Notes: generated from the sequence alone by a model not told the origin. A stretch of 64,000 nt of DNA from Stappia stellulata DSM 5886 (GCF_000423705.1 NZ_KE384082.1:742843-806842), one strand, 5' to 3'. Counted from the first letter of the stretch, positions 34,271-44,593 are shown. Translations and numbers: made by a program.

Positions 34271-35338
34271 CTAGCAAGCCGTTTCGAGGGTGTCTGCCGC
34301 AACCTCCATGGAGTGTTCCGCCGCGCGCGGCGCCGGCTCGCCGGCCAGCCGCTTCATCAGCCAGGCGCCATCGCCGTCGCCGGATCGGCGATACGACATG
34401 TCCCTCTCGGGCGGGATCGGGACGATCCCCTCGGACGTCCGTTCGCCGATGGCGAAGCGGAAGGCGTAACCCGGTGTCAGCCCCATGCGCAGGTCCGAAA
34501 CCACCACCTTGCCGTCCGCCGCCTCGGCGCGGAAATACCCCCGGCTGAACCACACCAGTTTTTCAAAGGCATCGGACCCCGACAGGCAGGCGACGAGATC
34601 GGGGCGACGCGCATGCGTGTAGATCGGCATCTCGGCGCCGTCGGGATCGAGCAGCGACAGATAGACGTTGTGATAGCGGTCGTCTTCAAGACCGATGACC
34701 TTCCACACCACAGTTGTTAACGGCGCGGCGATGGCGAAGATCCGGTCGGGCTCAAGCCCTGCGCGGGCGAAAACCTCCTTCGCCCGCGCCTCCATATGGG
34801 CCTGAAGCACGACCGAAAGGCCGAGATAGGCCGTGCTGACGATGAGTGCCGTCGTCAGTCCGCGCGCAAAGGTGCGTCCCCAGTCGCGCCTGAACAGCGC
34901 CCAAACGGTCACGACGAGAAGCGGCAGCGTGTAGAGCGGGTCGATGATAAAGACCGACCCGACACCCACCGGGTCGGGATAAAGCGGCCAGAACAGCCGT
35001 GTGCCATAAACCGTCATCGCATCGATGACCGCGTGGGTGGACAGACACAGATAGACGGTGAGCCAGACCAGCCAGCGTTTGTCGCGCAGCACGCGAAAGA
35101 TCCGCAAGAGCGCCTCGCCGATTACCGGCGCCGCGAAGGCCTGGATGATGAGCGAATGGGTCGCGCCGCGATGCAGGACAAAACTGTCGACCGGATCATC
35201 GAAGGGAATGAACACGTCGAGGTCGGGCAAGGTGCCGAGCACTCCGCCAACGAGCGCGGCCTTGCGCGGGCCGAGCGTCTTGCCGAGGCAGGCGGTGGAG
35301 ACCGCCGCACCGAGAAGAAATTGCGTAAGGGAATCCAT
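34271..35338 (-). CDS. YdjM/DUF457-family membrane-bound metal-dependent hydrolase-like protein
   Basis: This 355-residue protein has an N-terminal half with about five membrane helices. It contains the DUF457 metal-site-like His/Asp pattern: LGTLPDLDVFIP, HRGATHSLIIQ and STHAVIDAMTVYGTRLFWP. The C-terminal half is soluble. Related proteins (YdjM, YfhO-like) are linked to membrane stress or LexA control, but no reaction is proven. The start at 35338 is an ATG. Confidence 0.8.
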   Translation of the reverse strand: MDSLTQFLLGAAVSTACLGKTLGPRKAALVGGVLGTLPDLDVFIPFDDPVDSFVLHRGATHSLIIQAFAAPVIGEALLRIFRVLRDKRWLVWLTVYLCLSTHAVIDAMTVYGTRLFWPLYPDPVGVGSVFIIDPLYTLPLLVVTVWALFRRDWGRTFARGLTTALIVSTAYLGLSVVLQAHMEARAKEVFARAGLEPDRIFAIAAPLTTVVWKVIGLEDDRYHNVYLSLLDPDGAEMPIYTHARRPDLVACLSGSDAFEKLVWFSRGYFRAEAADGKVVVSDLRMGLTPGYAFRFAIGERTSEGIVPIPPERDMSYRRSGDGDGAWLMKRLAGEPAPRAAEHSMEVAADTLETAC

Positions 35339-35474
35339 GCGAGTCTTTTCGGATCAGGGACGGGCGGCGGGTTGACCGCCGAGCCGCCACACGACGGGCA
35401 ACTCGGCACGATGCGCCGAACATAGGGCATCGCGCCGGCGCGACCAGCCCGCAAGGCACCCGGTTCGCCGCACC

Positions 35475-37574
35475 TTACCCCTCGTCGTTCAGCGAGGCGA
35501 AGGTCTTTTCTTCTTCCACCAGACGCACCAACAGCGGCGACGGCTCCCAGAAGAAGGCATCTTCCTCCGCGAATTCGCGAATGTCGGCGAGGATCCTGTC
35601 CAGCCCCTGCGCATCCGCATAGTGCATCGGCCCGCCACGCCAGCGCGGGAAACCGTAACCGAAGAGCATCGTCACATCGACATCGAGCGGGCGCAGGGCG
35701 ATCCCCTCCTCGACCGTCTTCGCCGCCTCGTTGATCATCGCCGCCATATAGCGGCGAATGATTTCCGCGTCGCTGAAATCGCGCGGCACGATCCCCTTGG
35801 CATCTCGCTCGGCCGCGATAATCGCCTCCACCTCCGGGTCGGGCGTGCCGCGGCGCGCGCCGTCCTCATAGCGATAGAAACCGCGGCCCGTCTTCTGTCC
35901 GAACCATTCGCGTTCGCACAGCCGGTCGGCGAAGCCGACGACGCGCTCGCGCGGATCGCGTGTCGCCGCGCGGCGCTTGCGACCGGCCCAGGCGATGTCG
36001 AGACCGGCAAGGTCGCCCACGGCGAACGGCCCCATGGCGAAACCGAAGTCCACCAGCGCGGCATCGATCCGATAGGGACTTGCGCCGTCCTCGACCATGT
36101 AGTCGGCGGCCTTGCGGTAGGTGTTCAGCAAGCGGTTGCCGATGAAGCCGTCGCATACGCCGGCGCGCACCGCGACCTTCTTCATCCGCTTGGCGAGCGC
36201 GAACCCGGTGACGACCACATCGGCGGCGGTCTTGTCGGCGACCACGACCTCCAGCAGCCGCATCACATGGGCGGGTGAGAAGAAATGAAAGCCGATGACG
36301 TCCTGCGGGCGCTTTGTCGCCGCCGCGATCTCGTTGACGTCGAGATAGGAGGTGTTGGTCGCCAGGATCGCGCGGTCCTTGCACACCGCATCGAGCTTGC
36401 GGAAGACCTCTTTCTTGACCTCCATGTCCTCGAAAACTGCCTCGATAACGAGATCGGCGTCCTTCAGGGCGGAATAATCCGTCGCGACCCGGAAGGCGCC
36501 GGCCAGAATGCCGTCGCGCTTCGAGGCGGCCATCTTGCCGCGCCGAACGCCGTCGTCGAGCAGGCGGGTGACCATTGCATGGGCGCGCTCTGCACCGGCG
36601 TCGTCGCGCTCCACCAGCGTCACGTCGAGGCCGCTGCCGAGCGCGGCAACCGCGATACCGCTGCCCATGGTGCCGCCGCCAATGATGCCGATGGCATGGA
36701 GCGGGCGCGCCGTCGCCTGCCCGGCTTCCGGGATCTTCGCCACCGCACGCTCCGCGAAAAACGCATGGATCAGGCCGGCGCGCTGGTCGGAGGCCATCAG
36801 CCCGGAAAACAGCACGCGCTCGCGCGCCAGCCCCTCGGCGAAGGGCAGGTCGTAGGCCGCCTCCACAGCGTCGATGGCGACCATCGGGGAAAGCTGGCCA
36901 CGCGCACGTTTTTGCGTCGCCTTGCGCACCTCTGCAAACAGCGCCGCGTCCTTCCGGCCTGCATCGATCTCGCCCGTGCGGCGCAGGTCCGGTGCCTTGT
37001 CCAGATAGGCGCGCGCAAACGCCAGCCCCGCGTTGAGCGCATCATCGTCGCGCGACACCGCATCGACGATCCCGAGCGTTTCCGCCTCGCCCGCGCCAAC
37101 CTGTCGACCGGATGTGATCAGATCGAGCGCCGCCTTTGCGCCCGTGAGGCGCGGCAAGCGCTGGGTCCCGCCGGCACCGGGAAGAATCCCAAGCGTGACT
37201 TCCGGCAGACCGACGCGCGCTGTCTCCAGCGCCACCCGGGCATGACAGCCGAGTGCAACCTCAAGCCCGCCGCCCAGCGCGGTGCCGTGCAACGCGGCGA
37301 CGACCGGCTTGTCGCAGGCTTCGATCCGATTGATCACGTCGGGAAGAAACGGCTCGGCCATCGGCTTGCCGAATTCCTTGATATCCGCACCGGCAATGAA
37401 GGTCCGCCCCACGCCGTAGAGCACCGCGATGCGGGCGCTCCCATCCTGCGCGAACCGGGCGACCGCGTCGTCGAGCCCGGCCCGCACGGCCTGCGACAGG
37501 GCATTTACCGGCGGATTGTCCACCGCAATCCGGGCGATGCCATTTTCAACGGAGTAGCGAACGGGGTCTGTCAC
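35475..37574 (-). CDS. Bifunctional enoyl-CoA hydratase / 3-hydroxyacyl-CoA dehydrogenase (FadJ/FadB-like)
   Basis: This 699-residue beta-oxidation enzyme has an N-terminal crotonase domain (about residues 1-190, with oxyanion segments [10 protein letters not shown] and [20 protein letters not shown]). A linker follows, then an NAD-binding domain ([20 protein letters not shown], near residue 300) and the dehydrogenase C-terminal domains. The catalytic His lies in [13 protein letters not shown]. It hydrates enoyl-CoA and oxidises the product to 3-ketoacyl-CoA. It starts with GTG. No thiolase partner lies next to it, so it may act as a stand-alone PFE-type protein. Confidence 0.93.
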   Translation of the reverse strand: MTDPVRYSVENGIARIAVDNPPVNALSQAVRAGLDDAVARFAQDGSARIAVLYGVGRTFIAGADIKEFGKPMAEPFLPDVINRIEACDKPVVAALHGTALGGGLEVALGCHARVALETARVGLPEVTLGILPGAGGTQRLPRLTGAKAALDLITSGRQVGAGEAETLGIVDAVSRDDDALNAGLAFARAYLDKAPDLRRTGEIDAGRKDAALFAEVRKATQKRARGQLSPMVAIDAVEAAYDLPFAEGLARERVLFSGLMASDQRAGLIHAFFAERAVAKIPEAGQATARPLHAIGIIGGGTMGSGIAVAALGSGLDVTLVERDDAGAERAHAMVTRLLDDGVRRGKMAASKRDGILAGAFRVATDYSALKDADLVIEAVFEDMEVKKEVFRKLDAVCKDRAILATNTSYLDVNEIAAATKRPQDVIGFHFFSPAHVMRLLEVVVADKTAADVVVTGFALAKRMKKVAVRAGVCDGFIGNRLLNTYRKAADYMVEDGASPYRIDAALVDFGFAMGPFAVGDLAGLDIAWAGRKRRAATRDPRERVVGFADRLCEREWFGQKTGRGFYRYEDGARRGTPDPEVEAIIAAERDAKGIVPRDFSDAEIIRRYMAAMINEAAKTVEEGIALRPLDVDVTMLFGYGFPRWRGGPMHYADAQGLDRILADIREFAEEDAFFWEPSPLLVRLVEEEKTFASLNDEG

Positions 37575-37688
37575 GAACCAAGTCTCCCTGACGAGTTTCT
37601 GAAGGCGGTGTCACGCGCCGCGCAGTCTAGGCGGCGATCAAGATGTTTGAAACTTAAAATATCGCGTCCGACCAGCGCATGTCCCGCG

Positions 37689-38519
37689 TCATGCAACGAG
37701 CCTCAGCGCGATCTCGGAGAGCGGCACCCCGTCCACCCGCGTCGCCCAGGTCTCGCCCGGTGCCACGGGCATGGCGCGCGTCAGCGTTCCGGTCGTCACG
37801 ATTGCGCCGGGACCGACGGGTTCGGCAAGCGCCGTTTCGGGCAACCCGTCGACCATCGCCTTCAATGCGCTCAAGGGGCCGCCGAGGACATTTTCCGAAG
37901 CGCCCCGATCTATCACCTCGCCGTCCTTCAACAAGGTCAGCGTGAAGGACGACAACGCCGCGAACCAGGTGTCACGGTTTTCATCCGTCACGGTCGCAAA
38001 GGGACGATGCCGCAGCAATCCGTGCAGCGCGAAGGCGGCGACCGTGTCGGGCGCGCGAAACCGCCAGCCCGGAAAGGGCGACTGCACCAGCTCGAACCCG
38101 AGCGCCACACCGTCGATGCGGGCGAGCAGATCGGCCTCGCTCATGCCCGGCGCCAGCGACGCGGAGATCCGAAACACGATCTCCGGCTCGATGCGCGGCT
38201 CCATGAGGCCCGACACACCGCAGGGCGCGGGCGTATCGCCCTCCACCCCCTGAACGGTGCTGTCGTAGACCGGCCCCCAGATCGGCGCATGCACGTCGTA
38301 TTCGTCCCAGATCGTACGGTTGGTGAAGCCGATTTTCCAGCCGCAGGGGACCTCGCCGCGTGCGATGCGCTGCGCACGCACCTCGTGCGACACGCAATAG
38401 GCGGCGGCAAGATCGAACCCACGATCCGCATCGGTCAGTGGTGCGCAGGTTCCGGTTCGAGCAGCGATCCTAAGCAGCGACGTTGCCGTGCCCGTGTGGG
38501 TGGCATCTCTCCCGTCCAT
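37689..38519 (-). CDS. 2-keto-4-pentenoate hydratase / fumarylacetoacetate hydrolase-family protein
   Basis: This 276-residue protein resembles the MhpD/XylJ-type hydratases and decarboxylases of meta-cleavage pathways. It has the segment [25 protein letters not shown] and a metal-binding acid pattern, [13 protein letters not shown]. The start at 38519 follows GGGAGA. It likely adds water to a 2-hydroxy-dienoate to give a 2-keto-4-hydroxy acid. No neighbouring ring-cleavage genes confirm this; the FadJ-like gene downstream is the only metabolic neighbour. Confidence 0.78.
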   Translation of the reverse strand: MDGRDATHTGTATSLLRIAARTGTCAPLTDADRGFDLAAAYCVSHEVRAQRIARGEVPCGWKIGFTNRTIWDEYDVHAPIWGPVYDSTVQGVEGDTPAPCGVSGLMEPRIEPEIVFRISASLAPGMSEADLLARIDGVALGFELVQSPFPGWRFRAPDTVAAFALHGLLRHRPFATVTDENRDTWFAALSSFTLTLLKDGEVIDRGASENVLGGPLSALKAMVDGLPETALAEPVGPGAIVTTGTLTRAMPVAPGETWATRVDGVPLSEIALRLVA

Positions 38520-38767
38520 GGTGTCTCTCCCGATCCGGTGATCCGCGTGGCTTGCGCGCCCGGCCTTTTGTTTCGCGCGCAACGATGCCGAGACGAACTT
38601 CGAATGGCAAGTCATGCTTCGGTCAAGGTTGCGAAAGAAAACAGGGCGACCGCCGCACCTGCTTGCACCGCTTGCTGCGCGGGCTACTGTGCGGCCGGCG
38701 TCCGGGTGACAGGCGATACGCCCCCTCACCCGGGCTATCAAAGATATTCAAGCCCTTGCGAGGACCC

Positions 38768-39154
38768 ATGAAACGTTTGTTGACCGCGCTGAGCGCGCTT
38801 TTTCTCACCTTTGCCCCGGCCAGCGCGGCCGATCTGCAAGTCACCGACGTAACCGTCGGCAGCGGCGCGGAGGCCGTTGCCGGCTCGACGGTCAAGGTGC
38901 ATTACACCGGCTGGCTGATGGATGGCACGAAATTCGATTCCAGCCGCGACCGCGGCGAGCCCTTCTCCTTTCCGCTTGGCGCCGGCCGCGTGATCCGCGG
39001 ATGGGACGAAGGCGTTGCCGGAATGAAGGTCGGTGGACGGCGCGAACTCGTTATTCCGCCGGAGATGGGCTATGGCGCGCGCGGCGCCGGCGGCGTGATC
39101 CCGCCGAACGCCACGCTGAAGTTCGATGTGGAACTGCTCGACGTCTCCAAATAG
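38768..39154 (+). CDS. FKBP-type peptidyl-prolyl cis-trans isomerase, periplasmic
   Basis: This 128-residue isomerase has a signal peptide ([21 protein letters not shown]) and one complete FKBP domain. The active-site residues are recognisable in [32 protein letters not shown] and [10 protein letters not shown]. It should help proteins fold in the periplasm. Confidence 0.93.
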   Translation: MKRLLTALSALFLTFAPASAADLQVTDVTVGSGAEAVAGSTVKVHYTGWLMDGTKFDSSRDRGEPFSFPLGAGRVIRGWDEGVAGMKVGGRRELVIPPEMGYGARGAGGVIPPNATLKFDVELLDVSK

Positions 39155-39218
39155 GCGCCGCAAGGGAGGCAAACGCCACCTTTGAAAAACAAACACGACG
39201 TGCCGGAGGACCAGGGGG

Positions 39219-39869
39219 TTACTCCGGCGCGTCCGCCTGTTGCGGCTCTTTCGCGCTGTCGGCCGCGCGAAGAAGCCCCACGGCGCGGCGCATGCGCTGC
39301 ACGGCGGTGAAATGCGACAGTACGCCGTAAACCCCAAGGCCGCCGGCGATCACCGTCGCGCCCGATACACCGGCGAACGGCGCGGCGCCGGCCACAAGCA
39401 ACATCGCGCAGAGAAAGATGATCCGTTCCAGCCGCTCGAAAAAATCCGGCCAGGCTTCATTGCTGATCGGGATCTCGATGGCGGTGCGCGCCTTGGCGTA
39501 GCTGGTCAGCACCCCGCCGGAGAAGGCGAAGAGCGCCAGACCCCACATGTCTTGCGCGGCCGCGAGGGCGGCAAGCACCACAAGCTCCTGATACCGGTCG
39601 ACCATCGCATCGAAATACCCGCCCGACCGCGTGCACATGTCGCGCCGGCGTGCGACCGCGCCATCGAGCGCATCGAAGGCAAAGGACACCGCCAGCGTCC
39701 CCCCGAAGAGCGCGGCGTTGCCGTGCCACAGATAGGCGAGCGACGCGAGACAGATCAGCACGAGACCCGTTGCCGTCACCTGATTGGGCGTCATGCGCGC
39801 ACGCACCAGCGGCGTTGAGAGGCTTTCCCACAGCGGGTCGATGTGGCGCTTGAACAATCCGTCGATCAT
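39219..39869 (-). CDS. CDP-alcohol phosphatidyltransferase family protein (first of two)
   Basis: This 216-residue inner-membrane enzyme contains the full family motif D-x2-DG-x2-AR-x8-G-x3-D-x3-D (DALDGAVARRRD...GGYFDAMVDR). The motif binds a divalent metal and the CDP donor. About five or six membrane helices are visible. Such enzymes move a phospho-alcohol from CMP onto an acceptor, or phosphatidyl from CDP-diacylglycerol onto an alcohol. The acceptor cannot be read here. It lies 66 bp downstream of an FGGY kinase gene on the same strand and begins the lipid locus. It may use an alcohol phosphate made by that kinase or CMP-aminoethylphosphonate. Confidence 0.88.
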   Translation of the reverse strand: MIDGLFKRHIDPLWESLSTPLVRARMTPNQVTATGLVLICLASLAYLWHGNAALFGGTLAVSFAFDALDGAVARRRDMCTRSGGYFDAMVDRYQELVVLAALAAAQDMWGLALFAFSGGVLTSYAKARTAIEIPISNEAWPDFFERLERIIFLCAMLLVAGAAPFAGVSGATVIAGGLGVYGVLSHFTAVQRMRRAVGLLRAADSAKEPQQADAPE

Positions 39870-39935
39870 GGGTGCGAGATCCCTTGAAGGCGCCGCGCCG
39901 GGCGGGCGGTGCGGGGTGGAGACATGCGGGCGGCC

Positions 39936-41495
39936 TCAGCGGTAAAGCGACAACAGCCCCTTGCGGTGACGGTCGAGACGGGCGGCCCGGGCCGCGCAAC
40001 GCGCCACGCCCGCCGGCTCGGGATCATAGATTTCGACCGGTCCGGACGACAGGACGGGGGCTGCCGCCCTCACGCTGTCGAACCAGCCAAGAGCCGCGCC
40101 GGCAATGGCGGCGGCCCCGCGCACCCCCGCATGGCGCGGTGCGCGTACCTCGACCCTGCGGTCCAGCGCATCGGCGAGCAATTGGGCAAACCGGGGGTTC
40201 ACGGCGGCGCCGCCGACCAGCGGCAACGGCAGATCGTGGCGCACGCCCTTCTGGCGCGCCACTTTCGACATCGCCCAGCGCATGTTGAGCGCAACCCCCT
40301 CCAGGGTCGCCCGCAACACCGCCTTTCGGTCATGGCGCATGCTCAGACCGTAAAACACGCCGCGCAGGCGATCATCGTCCACCGGCACACGCTCGCCGGC
40401 AAGCCAGGGCACGAACAGCGGGTCATCGTCCTGCATGTCGCCAATGCCGTCATAGAGTGTATCCAGCGCGCTGTCGCTGTCGCCAGCGGAGTCCCCGACA
40501 AGACGGGCTGCCCAGGCGAAAGCCGTGCCGGCACTCTCCTGCGTCGCGATCAGAAGCGGTCGGAACCCGATGCTGCTGGCAATGGTCGCATAGGAATGGA
40601 AGACATCGAGCCGGCGGGACGGGAAAAACCCGCTGAGCCAGGAACTCGTGCCGGCATAGGCGTGAAGCTGGCCATCCTCCATCGCCCCAGAGCCGATCGC
40701 CGTCGCCCCGACATCGCCGGCGCCGGCGACGACGGGAAGCCCCGCGCCAAGTCCAAGCCCAGCCGCGGCCTGCTGGGTGAGACGCCCTGCAACGGAGGCG
40801 CCGTCGACGATCTCCGGCAACTTGTCGAGGGGGATGCCGAGCCGTCCGGCAAGGTAGGACGACCAGCCCTCCCGGCCCGGGCGCGTGTCCATCATCCAGG
40901 TCAGGTTCGCGCTGTCGGCGGTCGTGGTGAGAGCGCCTGTGGCGCGGAAGATCAGCCAGTCCTTGACGTCGAGAAGCTTGTGCGACGCCGCCCATACGTC
41001 CGGCTCATGAGCCTTGATCCACAGCATCTTCGCCGGCGGGTCCATGCCGTTGTGCGACGGCGCGCCGTTGGCGATCCTTGTCCAGGTGAACAGCTTGTCG
41101 GCCCGGTAGCCCGCGACCGATGGAAATCCGCCGTTCATCTTGCGCGACAAGGCGCCGGCGCGCTTGTCGAGCGAGATCAACGCCGGGCGCAGCACCGCCC
41201 CTTCACGGTCGACGCACACCAATCCGCACATCTGCGCGCAAGGGACGAGCGCAACCGTGCGCTCCTTCAGATCCGGGATCTCGTCCTGCAATGAGGCTAC
41301 GCCCCGGCGCAGCGCCTGCCACCAGTCGTCCGGCTGTTGTTCGGCCATGCCCGGGCCGGGAAAGGAAAGCGGGTAGGATTCGGCCGCCGTCGCCTTGATC
41401 GCCAGCGAGCGGTCGAGCGCGGCAAGCTTCACGCCCGATGTCCCGAAGTCGGCCGCGATCACCAGATCGCGGCTGTCCTGCTTGTCCCTTGTCAC
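39936..41495 (-). CDS. FGGY-family carbohydrate kinase
   Basis: This 519-residue kinase has the N-terminal phosphate-binding motif (AADFGTSGVKLAAL), a substrate-domain segment (PCAQMCGLVCVDREG) and the C-terminal GGAAVNPRFAQLLAD family signature. It phosphorylates a sugar or polyol in the cytosol. Sequence alone does not separate xylulo-, ribulo- or ribitol-type kinases. GTG 41495 is preferred because GGGGGA lies six bases upstream. Placed just before a CDP-alcohol phosphotransferase gene, it could supply a polyol phosphate for a head group. Confidence 0.85.
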   Translation of the reverse strand: MTRDKQDSRDLVIAADFGTSGVKLAALDRSLAIKATAAESYPLSFPGPGMAEQQPDDWWQALRRGVASLQDEIPDLKERTVALVPCAQMCGLVCVDREGAVLRPALISLDKRAGALSRKMNGGFPSVAGYRADKLFTWTRIANGAPSHNGMDPPAKMLWIKAHEPDVWAASHKLLDVKDWLIFRATGALTTTADSANLTWMMDTRPGREGWSSYLAGRLGIPLDKLPEIVDGASVAGRLTQQAAAGLGLGAGLPVVAGAGDVGATAIGSGAMEDGQLHAYAGTSSWLSGFFPSRRLDVFHSYATIASSIGFRPLLIATQESAGTAFAWAARLVGDSAGDSDSALDTLYDGIGDMQDDDPLFVPWLAGERVPVDDDRLRGVFYGLSMRHDRKAVLRATLEGVALNMRWAMSKVARQKGVRHDLPLPLVGGAAVNPRFAQLLADALDRRVEVRAPRHAGVRGAAAIAGAALGWFDSVRAAAPVLSSGPVEIYDPEPAGVARCAARAARLDRHRKGLLSLYR

Positions 41496-41670
41496 CACCT
41501 GTCCCCCGGGGTCCGCCGACCATGCGTTTGCCCATGCGCCGGGACCGGGTTTATAGAGGTCGGCGACAAAAATGAACTCCCCAACGCATACCGGCAGCGC
41601 AAGATGCCCGGTCGGCGGCACCCGCGCATGGCCCCCGACCGGACGGCAGACCGGAGAAAGCCGCAGTTCC

Positions 41671-42660
41671 ATGGCCGAAGGCGAGACACCAACCGTTTCA
41701 CCGACAAAGATCGACGTCGTTTACACATGGGTCGACGACACGTTTCCCGGCTATGCCGAAACGCTCCGGGAATTCGCGACGACCCGCCACGATGCCAACC
41801 CCAACCGGACGCGCGACAATCTCGAGATGCTGCGCTATTCGCTGCGGTCGCTCGAGCGTCACGCGCCATTCGTGCGCCGCGTGCACCTGCTGACCTGCCG
41901 CCCGCAGGTGCCGGACTGGTTGAACGCTGAACACCCCGATATCTCGGTCGTGCATCACGACGAGATCATGGCGCCGTCGGTCCTGCCGACCTTCAACTCC
42001 TTCGCCATCATCAGCCATCTGGGCAAGATGGCCGGCGTGAGCGAGCGCTTTCTCTATTGCGAGGACGACACGCTGTTCCTGTCGCGGGCGCGGCTGCCGG
42101 ATTTCCTGCGGGATGACGGTCACACGCGAGTTTTCGCCAAGAACAGGGATGCCCCGGTTCATGCCCGGACCAAACCGGACGACAGCCCGTGGAACCTGTC
42201 GCTTGCGAATGCCAATGCCGCTCTCGACCGCGCGTTCACGCCGCATCCCCGGCGGTTTCTCGCCCATGGACCGCGGCTGATCGAACGCCAGTCGTTCGAG
42301 GAGATGTGCGACCGCTTTCCCGAGGAGATCGCGGCGACGCGGGCATCGCGTTTTCGCGGTGGCGACAATGTCCCGCCGGAGTATCTCTATCCGCAATACC
42401 TGCTTGAAAAAGGCGCGGGCGTCCTTGCATCGGACGCCGAAACCCGCCGGATGGCCGGCTATGCCTCCATCGACAACTTCCTGCCCTGGACCTGGCTTCA
42501 ACTCGCCCGGCTCGACCGCCTCCGGCCGGTGACGGCAACCCTCAACGACAATTTCAACAACCGGCCGAACCCGCGCGTCGTGGCCCACGTTCGCAACCGC
42601 CTGAAGCAATGGTTTCCCGAGCCGTCTCGCTTCGAGCACCCGGACCGTCCACCTGCCTGA
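41671..42660 (+). CDS. Stealth-family sugar-phosphate transferase
   Basis: This 329-residue protein shows the four conserved Stealth regions: CR1 KIDVVYTWVDDTF, CR2 LRYSLRSLERHAPFVRRVHL plus FNSFAIISHLGKM and FLYCEDDTLF, CR3 around ASRFRGGDNVPPEYLYPQY, and CR4 TATLNDNFNN. Stealth enzymes are related to GlcNAc-1-phosphotransferase and link hexose-1-phosphate units through phosphodiesters in capsules and surface glycans. Its stop codon directly touches the stop of the oppositely oriented glycosyltransferase gene. A role in decorating the surface molecule made by this locus is inferred. Confidence 0.85.
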   Translation: MAEGETPTVSPTKIDVVYTWVDDTFPGYAETLREFATTRHDANPNRTRDNLEMLRYSLRSLERHAPFVRRVHLLTCRPQVPDWLNAEHPDISVVHHDEIMAPSVLPTFNSFAIISHLGKMAGVSERFLYCEDDTLFLSRARLPDFLRDDGHTRVFAKNRDAPVHARTKPDDSPWNLSLANANAALDRAFTPHPRRFLAHGPRLIERQSFEEMCDRFPEEIAATRASRFRGGDNVPPEYLYPQYLLEKGAGVLASDAETRRMAGYASIDNFLPWTWLQLARLDRLRPVTATLNDNFNNRPNPRVVAHVRNRLKQWFPEPSRFEHPDRPPA

Positions 42661-43788
42661 TCAGGACCGCAATGCGTCGCGATAGATCTCCACGAAGGCC
42701 GGTCCGGTGGCCTCGACCCCAAAGGAAAGCGCATGCGGCAGGGCCCATGCGCCCAGCGCCCGGCGAGCCGGTGCATCGGCGCACAAGTCGATCAGTTTCA
42801 CCGCAAGCGCCGATGCATCGCCCGGCCGCACCAGCAGCTGTTCGCCCGGCCCGGTCAGCACCGTGCGATAGCCCTCGTTGGCGGCAGCCACCGGCAGGGT
42901 CCCCGCCGCCATCGCCTCGATCAGGATGAGACCGAAGCTCTCGCCGTAAAGTGATGGCGCCACCAGCAGATCGGCCTTCGCGACAAGCCGCCGCGCGCTG
43001 TCGGCATCCGGCGAGGGGACAAAACGAATGCGCTCACCGCCCGCGCCTGTCATCGCCTCGCGAACCAGCCCCTCCTGCGGCCCGCCGCCGGCGACGGTCA
43101 GCCGCACGCGGGGAAAACGGGCAGCGACCTCGGGCCAGGCCGCGAGCAACACGCCAAGCCCCTTGCGCGCCTCGAAACGGCCGAGAAAAACGATCTCTGT
43201 GTCCGTGGTGTCGTCCGCCCTCCGCACCTGAGCGCCGACAGCCTGCCAAGGCGCGAGATCGATGGCCGGTGGCAGAACATGCGCCGCGATGCCGGCATCC
43301 TGCGGACGCAGATGCGCCAGCGGTGTCGCGGATGGAACGATGGCGGCACGCGAATGCGTCAGGAAATGACGCGCCGCCCGGCGCAGGGCGCGCGCGGCAA
43401 GCCCGCCCGTCTTTTCTTCCGGCAATGTCGCGTGAAAGGTGGTGACGGTTGGAAGGTCGAGATCCCGCCAGACCTGCCAGGCCATGAAAGGCGTCCAGGG
43501 CGTATGCAGATGGACGAGCTCCGCGCCCCAGTCGCGCAGCGCGCCAATCAGCGGACCACGGTCGCGCGATCGGGCGTAACTGATCTCAAAGCCGGTGCCG
43601 AACAACTGCGCCTTGATGGCGCGCCCGCAGTGATCGATGCCCGCAAGAGGCGCGTTCCGAAGAGGATGAGGTGCGACGACGCGCACATCGTGACCGGCCC
43701 GCACGAGCCACGCGGAGAGATCGCGAACATGCGCCTGCACGCCGCCCGGACGGGCAAGGTCATAGGGACAGATCTGGACGATCTTCAT
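42661..43788 (-). CDS. GT4 glycosyltransferase, PimA-like
   Basis: This 375-residue GT-B enzyme starts with MKIVQICPYDLARPGGVQAH, which closely resembles the opening of PimA-type phosphatidylinositol mannosyltransferases. The C-terminal donor-site motif LVAPSLYGESFGLILIEAMA (with the EX7E glutamates) and FLGRFEARKGLGVLL are typical GT4. It transfers a sugar from a nucleotide donor onto a lipid or glycan at the inner face of the membrane. An alternative ATG at 43809 overlaps the upstream CDP-alcohol transferase gene. Being beside a CDP-alcohol transferase and near Ino1, it may glycosylate an inositol lipid. Confidence 0.83.
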   Translation of the reverse strand: MKIVQICPYDLARPGGVQAHVRDLSAWLVRAGHDVRVVAPHPLRNAPLAGIDHCGRAIKAQLFGTGFEISYARSRDRGPLIGALRDWGAELVHLHTPWTPFMAWQVWRDLDLPTVTTFHATLPEEKTGGLAARALRRAARHFLTHSRAAIVPSATPLAHLRPQDAGIAAHVLPPAIDLAPWQAVGAQVRRADDTTDTEIVFLGRFEARKGLGVLLAAWPEVAARFPRVRLTVAGGGPQEGLVREAMTGAGGERIRFVPSPDADSARRLVAKADLLVAPSLYGESFGLILIEAMAAGTLPVAAANEGYRTVLTGPGEQLLVRPGDASALAVKLIDLCADAPARRALGAWALPHALSFGVEATGPAFVEIYRDALRS

Positions 43789-43798
43789 CGCTGGCGCA

Positions 43799-44524
43799 TC
43801 ATCTTTCATGCCGGGCAAGGGTCGCGATCATGCCCTCGGCGACATCGGCAAGCGCATAGACGAGCAGGAATACGACCAGCCAGGGCAGGGTGCCGCTCCA
43901 CCAGGCAAGCAGCACCGCAGGGGCGATCGCTCCGCTCAGTCCTGCAAAGAACCAGAAGACAACATCCACCGGACCGGACGCCCGCTCTCCCGCAGGAGCG
44001 GAAGCCTCGGCACCGCCCGCGCCGGCATCGCGCACGACCCTGGCGTAGAGCCGGACCCAGGCGGCCGCGCAACCGACGGCCGTCCAGACGGCACCGCTGT
44101 CGAGCACCCGGTCCGCCAAAAGCCCGATGCTGGAATAGAGTAACCCCCATTGCGCCATGTCGATCAGGAAATCCAGCGTTGCGCCGAGTCGGGACGTGCG
44201 CCCGGTGCAGCGGGCGAGACCTCCATCGACGCAATCGAGAACCTGAAACGCCATCGCGACCAGCCCGACCCCGAGAGCGGCCCGGTCCACCGGCAGCATC
44301 AATGCCAGAACGGGCATGGAAAGCACCAACGGCAGGGATGCGACGGTAACCGCGGTCGGCGAGACAGGCGTGCGTGCCAGCAGCCAGATAAGCGGAAAGC
44401 TCCAGATCCGATACAAGACCATCACGGCCCAGTCGCCGCGCAGCTCTCCCCTGCGCTTGTCCATGTCATAGTTCTGAACCACCCTGGCAAAGGTGGGACC
44501 GCCGTTCGTTTCGTTGTTGCTCAC
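43799..44524 (-). CDS. CDP-alcohol phosphatidyltransferase family protein (second of two)
   Basis: This 241-residue membrane enzyme has a perfect family motif (DCVDGGLARCTGRTSRLGAT then LDFLID). A 30-residue cytosolic N-terminus and about six helices are seen. The layout resembles di-myo-inositol-phosphate-phosphate synthases and related enzymes that use CDP-inositol, as well as phosphatidylinositol-phosphate synthases. It is divergent by 69 bp from a cytidylyltransferase gene, which could make its CDP-activated substrate, and is followed by a PimA-like glycosyltransferase. It starts with GTG. Confidence 0.87.
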   Translation of the reverse strand: MSNNETNGGPTFARVVQNYDMDKRRGELRGDWAVMVLYRIWSFPLIWLLARTPVSPTAVTVASLPLVLSMPVLALMLPVDRAALGVGLVAMAFQVLDCVDGGLARCTGRTSRLGATLDFLIDMAQWGLLYSSIGLLADRVLDSGAVWTAVGCAAAWVRLYARVVRDAGAGGAEASAPAGERASGPVDVVFWFFAGLSGAIAPAVLLAWWSGTLPWLVVFLLVYALADVAEGMIATLARHER

Positions 44525-44593
44525 CTGCCCTCTCTTGCCCCGCTGCCGGGCCTCGCATATGACTGGTTCGACTTATCATATTCCGGCGGGTCC

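Noticed and set aside
36285-38771. 828-codon plus-strand open frame
   Set aside because: It runs antisense to the FadJ-like and hydratase genes, both of which have clear domains; a shadow of high-GC coding DNA.
44150-44593. Upstream extension of the cytidylyltransferase frame
   Set aside because: It overlaps the divergent CDP-alcohol transferase gene, and the family start LAAGRG lies just after the ATG at 44594.
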